Made by a program: the position numbers and the translations under genes
Notes under the pieces: generated by a model
The model's database searches: none
What the model was told of the DNA's origin: nothing
The model's input: the letters and a program-made list of their open reading frames with translations, nothing else
Shown here: in pieces, positions 57,946 to 64,000 of the stretch
Layout of the letters: each line of letters opens with the position of its first letter
How positions within the stretch are numbered: position 1 is the stretch's first letter
From: Tubulanus polymorphus
Lineage: Eukaryota; Nemertea; Palaeonemertea; Tubulaniformes; Tubulanidae
NCBI RefSeq assembly: GCF_964204645.1
Contig: NC_134034.1
Span: forward strand, 12,839,962-12,903,961
Direction: 5' to 3'
Length of the DNA stretch: 64,000 bases

Positions 57946-60900
57946 GTATCGTAAACTTAACGGTCCATTCAAATCGATCGGTGCTCGTAAATTAGAGGTC
58001 TGCTGTACGCCAGGATTTCATCATGTCTTACAGGAAAGGCTGTCTTACTGGTTGACTGCTTTGAAATATACGATTTTGAAGTTAGCTGATAAGAAAGTTG
58101 ATTTAAGCGTCGATGCAGGTATGGTAGTCAATGTATAAACTCTCTCTGTTGCTCTCCTCTTCTCTTTAACTCTCTCTCTCTCTTTCTCTTACACAGATTC
58201 GATTACGAAATGTTCAAAACTTGTTACGAATATCACGGCCTCCACGGAATTTCTGCTATCAACCGGGAATCTCGTTTCAAAATCGGGACTTGGTCTCATG
58301 CAGGTAAACGTTGTTGACCTCGCGGTCGTACGACGGTATCTAGTCTCATCCGTCCGCAAAAATGGGATATCGGCGGCACTCACCAGATGGCTCGACAAAA
58401 CAGTGGGTCATTCTCGTAATGGAAATCGGCTCGTTTTCAAGGAAATTTGAACTTGATTTTTAAGCTTCCAAATCTGAAAATTATCAAATGATTCATCGAA
58501 TACATTCCCTTTCTCACCTGACTCGGTGTCTGGCGTTGATCTCACTGAAAATTTATTTACTAATCGGAAAAGCTGACGAGGATTTAGTTGAAATTGAAAC
58601 ACGCTAACCCACTAGCGATCCTGGCGGAATCCTGGCTTGCCACAGTAGCCTTGCTGGTATCCCATTGAAACATGAAATAGTTTGGAGTTACTTCAGAATT
58701 TTGAATTTATATATTTGTGCTGATTTCGGTTGTGAAATGCCCCCCCCCCCCTGAATTTTAGTTTTCGATAAATTTTTTTTCAGCACTCCGGTTTAGCAGT
58801 CGTCGCCGATAAACTGAATTTCATGCGATATTTATCTCATTTCCGTTGCGTTCATCGGGGAGGATTCTTCACGACGATGAGAACGACGGCCGTTCGTAAA
58901 TTACTTCCCGAGGCGTGGGGTACGTTACACTTCGGCATCCAGTTTCAAATTTGCGAGTTAACATTTGACTCTTAGAGTTATAACATTGAAAATAAGCTAA
59001 TTTGAACTCGGAGTTAACTGTTACATCTGACGGAACCTGCTCGTTACTGCCGGTGATAATCATGTTAAAACTGTTCGTATTGTTGTAAAGTGTGTTTGTT
59101 GTTTTGTTTGTAGGATTTATGTGTCCGGTTCACACACCAGACGGAACCCCGTGTGGTCTGTTGAATCATATGAGTGCAAATTGTCAGGTAAGTTTCAACA
59201 AGTTACCGAATAAACTTGCGCCCGAGTTTCGGAGATATCTTTGCGCACAGTTCCGCAGATCCTGGTTTAGATTTGATTCTAATCTATGGTTGTTAAAATG
59301 TTAAGTTTGTTAATTTTACGCGTGTAGATTCAAACCTAACCAACTGTGGAACCAAATCCAGAGTCAACTGTGGAACTGGATCCGCAGTCAACTGTGGAAC
59401 TGAATCCAGTCAATTGTAGAACTGAATCCACTGTGGAACTGGGTTCAGAACTGTGGAACTGGGTTCAGAACTGTGGAACTGGACCCCGAACTGTGGAACT
59501 GGGTTTTGACCTGTAGAACTGGGTTCAGAACTGTGGAACTGGGTTCAGAACTGTGGAACTGGGTTCAGAACTGTGGAACTCGGTTCAGACCTGTAGAACT
59601 GGGTTCAGAACTGTGGAACTGGACCGCGAACTGTGGAGCTGGGTTTAGAATTGTGGAATTGGATTTAGAATTGTGGAACTGAGTTCAGTGGTATTTGTGT
59701 AAATAGAGTTGAATGTTTTAATGTTTTGTAGGTAGAGAATAAAGAACAGCCGTCTGCTCATCTCCCTCATCTGCTCTGCTCACTCGGAGTTTTACCGATC
59801 GATAGTCAAACAAACGTCTCTTATAAACAATGTTATCCCGTTATGTTGAACGGTAAAATGGTCGGCTGGTTGTCTAGCGACATCGCTCAACGGACGGCCG
59901 ATCAACTTCGCACGATGAAAGTAACCGGATACATGAAGGTAAAGGCAGTGCGGGGTTTGGGGTACGAGGGAGCGTGGAAGGGTGTGATCAGAGTTTGGAA
60001 ACGACTTGTGTTACTTGCAGAGTTGAGAAGTGTTGAATTATATAAACTACTTTCTCCGTTCTATCCAAGAGAGATCTGATATAAACTTTGCATCAAATTT
60101 GTGCAACGTCCAACAAACCTTCATCACTTTCCCGAACTAGATGCGGTGGTACCCCGGGAGACATTTTTCTTTGAAAATAGATTAAGGTGCCATGATGTTT
60201 GTCTGAACCATCAATTTTAGACAGATATTCACCATTTGTGAAAACTGTGTTCATCCAGAATCCTTATTATATTGTATTGTATTGTATTGTAGGTGGCGTC
60301 TTCGATGGAGATATGTTTAATACCGATGTCCGAACACCGCTCTCAGTATCCGGGGTTATATCTGTTCACGACTCTCGCTCGCATGATTCGTCCAGTTATG
60401 AATCTCGCTCACAAAAAAATCGAAATGATCGGATCTTTCGAACAAGTTTATCTCGATATTTGTGTCGTTGCGTCTGAAGGACATCGAGGGGTACGTAATC
60501 GACCGGGCGAGCGCCGGTTTTAAAATCAACCCCGGAAACATTTCTCATTATAGTTATGAGTTACGGGCAACCTTCATGTGGCAAGCGAGGATCCGCTAGG
60601 TGTCACTAGTGGCACTCGGTTACCGCGCTTCAATTACTTATATATTTCAATTAGATTGAAATTTCTCATCATTAACCCTTTCAGTGCGTCTACACCGCAG
60701 TGCGGTGTATAAATGGGTGATGGATTTTGCTAGTACACCGCACTGCAGTGTATTGATGTAATTAGTAATTATCTCTATTAAAAAATGGCAGCACCTGTGA
60801 AACATAGTGAAATACTAGTAACTAATGATACACCGCACCGCAGTGTAGACGCACTATAGTGGTATTCCCGTTATTAAACACACTAGGGAATTTTTAAGAA

Positions 60901-63445
60901 TTTTTAGATTATCTTCAGCACTATAGGGTACTATTAAGTCAGCACTGAAAGGGTTAAATCTATACCTTTTTTACACTGAGTGGGAAAGTGAATTTCTTTT
61001 CCAATCAATGACTTATTTGATTTGGAAGCCTAACAATCAAGACTTGTATGATTATTCAATGACGTACGGTGTCTATCTATAAAACTCAGATCCTCGTTTT
61101 ATTTTCAGAAAACGACCCATCAAGAGATCGACGAATGCACGATGTTGAGTTGTATCGCTAGTTTAACTCCGTATTCAGACTTCAATCAAAGTCCTCGAAA
61201 CATGTATCAATGCCAGGTGAGTTATAATGGGTCCGGGTGCCTGAAACGATTAACCGAGCAGAATGATGATTAAAAGGCGAATCAGAACTAGTGGCTCCGT
61301 CTTTATTAGGTAAACTGAAGCGTTATAACGCGCCTGTTTTTGCTGTGAGAGACGTTGAGCTATTTCAAATGTTGACTGAACTTTCTCTGACTGCTGCTGC
61401 TTCCTACTGATTCTAGGACAATTGCCCCTTGAATAAAATCCTTTTTAATCTGGATTAACACCACTTATGAATCATTTTAATCTTAAAGTAAGCCACAAAG
61501 ATAAAACAAAGCTAACCAACTTTAGCTAATAAGTGCAGCTAATTATTGTAGGACTGATTTAAAGTGTTCGGGGGTAATAATGTCCTGATAAGGCTACTGC
61601 AGCTGCTGCTGCCGCTGCTGCTGCCGCTGCTGCTGCCGCTGCTGCTGCCGCTGCTGCTGCCGCTGCTGCTGCTGGTGCTGCTGCTGCTGCTGGTGCCTCT
61701 GTAGTTGCTATTACTGCTGCTGCTGCTGCTAGTGCCTCTGTAGTTGCTATTACTGCTGCTGCTGCCTCTGTAGTTGCTATTACTGCTGCTGCTGCTGCTG
61801 GTGCCTCTGTAGTTGCTATTACTGCTGCTGCTGCTGCTGGTGCCTCTGTAGTTGCTATTACTGCTGCTGCTGCTGCTGCTGGTGCCTCTGTAGTTGCTAT
61901 TACTGCTGCTGCTGGTGCCTCTGTCGCAGCTACTGCTGCTGGTGTTGGTTGCAGATGTCGAATAGCTAACAATTGACTGGTAATGTGTTTATAGATGGGT
62001 AAGCAGACGATGGGAACGCCGTGTCACGCTCTTCAAGCTCGCAGTGATAATAAACTCTATCGGATACAGACGCCTCAGGCTCCCGTCGTTCGACCGACGA
62101 AATACAACGAATACAACATCGATGAATATCCACTCGGCACTAACGCAGTCGTAGCTGTTATCTCTTATACTGTAAGTATCACATCTACATCCATCATCAC
62201 CTTCATACAATTACAATATGTGTTTATTGCAGAATTATGATATGCGGTATTTGTTGCACCACTTGCAGGGTTTTGACACATGATATCACTGATATGTGTT
62301 GTATATTTTGCTGGTCATGATGTGATATTTGTTGTATCACTTGCAGGGCAATGATATGTGATAAGTATTGTATATTTTGCAGGGTTATGATAAGTGATGT
62401 GATATGTGGTGTATATTTTGCAGGGTTATGATATGCGATAAGTGATATATGGTGTATATTTTGCAGGGTTATGATATGAGATAAGTGATATGTGGTGTAT
62501 ATTTTGCAGGGTTATGATAAGTGATATGTGTTGTATATTTTGCAGGGTTATGATATGTGATAAGTGATATGTGTTGTATATTTTGCAGGGTTATGATATG
62601 CGATAAGTGATATGTGTTGTATATTTTGCAGGGTTATGATATGTGATAAGTGATATGTGGTGTATATTTTGCAGGGTTATGATAAGTGATATGTGTTGTA
62701 TATTTTGCAGGGTTATGATAAGTGATATGTGTTGTATATTTTGCAGGGTTATGATATGGAGGATGCGATGATATTGAGTAAGAGTTCGTACGAACGCGGT
62801 TTTTGTCACGGTTCGATTTATAAAACGGAGTTTATCGATTTGAAAGCGCTCGCCGGAGAACGCTACAGCGGAATTATTTATTTATTTGGTAAGTTCCATT
62901 CGCTAGCAGCAGCAGCAGCAGCAGCAGCAATTAATTTCATTTTGTCATTTTAAACCATCAGTCTTTCACTTGTCTCTCATGAATCCATGGTTCAAGGGGT
63001 TCGAATCCTAGTCAATAGTAGTGGATCCTCTCTGGCCTCTACCCTTAATGAATATGAAAAAGAAACCAAGATTCTGCTATATGAGTTGTTGGAAATGCCG
63101 CTCGGCAGGTCGGGGGATGCCAAAATGGCAATAATTACATCTTGTGGCTTTGCTATATTCAACCCGTACTATCTTGCCTATTGTTAACCATTGCCACCGA
63201 TATTTCAGTCAGCTGTATTAAGACCTGTGAAAGTGTGTTAACACAGCACAGCACACCACTACGCGGTATATAGGCATTTATCGATTAGCAGAAGACCGTC
63301 TGCTTTTCATTGTAGTTCCTTTTCATCTGTATAGGCGTCACCACGTACTTGCATCATCAAAATTAATTTAAGCTTATCTGGTACGGGGAGTGCACAATTG
63401 TTTTGGAGCGGTTAAGGGATGCTAATTATGACTGTATATATGAAG

Positions 63446-63489
<44 letters not shown>

Positions 63490-63800
63490 AATATATATAT
63501 TTCAGGTAAAGAAGCCGGCGATGAACGAGTCAGTAATCTAGATAGCGACGGACTGCCACCTATTGGCTCTACTATAAAATACGACGAACCTCTGTGCAGT
63601 TATATAAACATTCAAACGGGCGCCGCGAAAATTAAGAAATATCGAGGTTTAGAAGACGCAATCGTCGATAATATAAAATTTTGCGGCAGCGACCTCGGTA
63701 ACGAGAATTTACAGAAGGTAGCGATAACGTTACGCGTGCAACGTAATCCGATTATCGGCGATAAATTCGCTAGTCGTCACGGTCAGAAGGGTATCTGTAG
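52436..63800 (+). CDS. POLR1B: RNA polymerase I second-largest subunit (RPA2), exons 1-22; 3' end outside window
   Basis: Beta-type subunit forming half of the Pol I active centre, which makes pre-rRNA in the nucleolus. The 22 exons give about 896 codons of a protein usually near 1,135 aa. The ATG at 52436 opens [17 protein letters not shown]. Landmarks: [63 protein letters not shown] (its acidic pair contacts the active-site metal in this family) and [14 protein letters not shown]. The C-terminal clamp and zinc-binding end lie beyond base 64000. Phases close at every junction. Pol I identity rather than Pol II or III rests on close residue likeness to animal RPA2. Confidence 0.96.
52725..52815 (-). 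mobile_element. tRNA-derived SINE head
   Basis: On the minus strand: GTGGCTGAGTGTAG (A-box-like) and CGGTTCGAATCCC (B box). In intron 1 of POLR1B. Other B-box fragments lie at 30905-30990 (-), 36700-36730 (+), 39110-39200 (-), 53120-53145 (+) and 62995-63025 (+). Confidence 0.6.
53490..54235. repeat. 44-bp minisatellite, POLR1B intron 3
   Basis: About 16 copies of GTGAACTCAGTTCTGTGAAC with CTCTTCCTAACCGCAG, starting about 20 bp after the donor. Each unit junction reads CTTCCTAACCGCAG|GTGAAC, resembling an acceptor fused to a donor. Confidence 0.92.
55517..55918. repeat. 32-bp array of copied donor junctions, POLR1B intron 6
   Basis: Twelve units with AGATCTTGGGCAGAGATAGT. Each carries TAGTAACTAC|GTAAGTA or its TAACTAT variant, a copy of the exon 6 end plus donor at 55507-55523. 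Confidence 0.95.
57590..57825. repeat. ~65-bp AT-rich tandem repeat, POLR1B intron 11
   Basis: Three to four copies containing TTAATTAACTAATTGATTTG and TAGTCAGTGTGACATTAATT, starting about 10 bp after the donor. Confidence 0.85.
58034..63800 (+). CDS. POLR1B: POLR1B exons 13-22: fork, external domains and hybrid-binding start
   Basis: Exons at 58034-58118, 58197-58303, 58784-58919, 59114-59187, 59732-59938, 60293-60490, 61109-61216, 61995-62171, 62747-62888 and 63506-63800. They encode [98 protein letters not shown] with [21 protein letters not shown], and [15 protein letters not shown]. The last visible exon ends in phase 2 at 63800 (TGTAG, then GTACGT). Exon 21 is preceded by nine decoy acceptors. 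Confidence 0.95.
59335..59690. repeat. 18-20-bp minisatellite, POLR1B intron 16
   Basis: CTGTGGAACTGGGTTCAGAA units, same family as the 3-kb array; closer to the acceptor (59731) than to the donor. Confidence 0.9.
60674..60957 (+). mobile_element. Palindromic element, family F
   Basis: Begins TAACCCTTTCAGTGCGTC and ends GTCAGCACTGAAAGGGTTA; contains hairpin ACACCGCAGTGCGGTGT. A shorter copy is at 494-676, a fragment near 21757-21840, and another copy begins at 63986 and is cut by the window end. Confidence 0.82.
61595..61950. repeat. CTG/CCG trinucleotide and ~50-bp repeat, POLR1B intron 19
   Basis: A (CTGCTGCCG)n run followed by units of GGTGCCTCTGTAGTTGCTAT plus (TACTG)(CTG)n. Read on the minus strand it gives a polyalanine-like frame that is not a gene. 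Confidence 0.92.
62340..62757. repeat. Array of copied acceptor junctions, POLR1B intron 20
   Basis: Ten TATTTTGCAG|GGTTATGATA copies with AG at 62382, 62423, 62466, 62509, 62544, 62588, 62631, 62674, 62710 and 62746. Only the last leads into the open exon 21 frame (GYDMED). Confidence 0.95.
63447..63500. repeat. (AT)n tract before POLR1B exon 22
   Basis: TATATATAT run immediately upstream of the TTTCAG acceptor at 63505. Confidence 0.9.
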
Positions 63801-64000
63801 GTACGTCTCGGAATATCGGCTCATTCGCTCAGCCACTATCCTTAACTTTTCCTTATTTCATTATTATTATTATTATTATCATTCAGGCTAAGTTCTTTTT
63901 TTTTCATTTCTTTTTGTTTGGTTTTTTTGTCCATCCTTACTATCTCTAGTATTGTGATTATTCATTTAATTTTGTCTTCTCTTTTTAACCCTTTCAGTGC
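63801..64000 (+). other. POLR1B intron 22, partial
   Basis: Begins GTACGTC at 63801. Contains (ATT)n and T-rich stretches and ends in the first 15 bases of a family F element. No exon seen. Confidence 0.7.

Noticed and set aside
61559-61972. 137-aa polyalanine/threonine frame, minus strand
   Set aside because: CTG trinucleotide repeat in POLR1B intron 19, antisense, no conserved features.

Overview
This is a eukaryotic, almost certainly metazoan, nuclear genomic window. Three intron-rich genes have GT-AG introns whose exons join in frame across every junction I checked. I also see tRNA-derived SINEs, foldback MITEs and very many minisatellites. The proteins and the dense short-exon structure fit a marine invertebrate; I lean towards a spiralian or mollusc-like animal, but that is a weak inference. 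All exon boundaries below were read by eye from splice signals plus reading-frame continuity.

Layout: (1) 208-29842, minus strand: the 5' part (48 exons, about 2,650 codons) of a divergent dynein heavy chain, best matched to DNHD1. It runs from the N-terminus through the tail, linker, AAA1 and AAA2 into the start of AAA3, and continues beyond the left edge. A possible alternative last exon with its own poly(A) signal sits at 19.3-19.85 kb. (2) 29.8-34.3 kb: divergent intergenic region with SINEs and a minisatellite. (3) 34322-34753, plus strand: a single-exon 143-aa orphan membrane protein whose probable 3' UTR is a 0.9-kb minisatellite. (4) 36-40.5 kb: gene-poor; holds a 2.0-kb element with about 155-bp terminal inverted repeats and a 6-bp target duplication. 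(5) 40528-51550, minus strand: complete 24-exon USP40 (1,296 codons), a ubiquitin-specific protease. (6) 52436-63800, plus strand: 22 exons of POLR1B, the second-largest RNA polymerase I subunit, cut off at the right edge. USP40 and POLR1B are divergent and share an 885-bp intergenic promoter region.

The three conserved genes belong to unrelated pathways (dynein/axonemal assembly, deubiquitination, rRNA transcription), so no functional cluster is implied. The most unusual content is in the introns. About 20 tandem arrays start within roughly 0-45 bp downstream of a 5' splice site, in all three genes and on both strands. Several arrays are built from copies of the splice junction itself (donors at 55.5, 12.8 and 11.8 kb; acceptors at 62.4 and 20.4 kb), and one exon-donor segment has been copied into another intron. 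Several foldback MITE families share GGGYCCRGTT-like ends, and both a 52-bp satellite and a dispersed GAACTGGGTCC minisatellite appear to derive from them.
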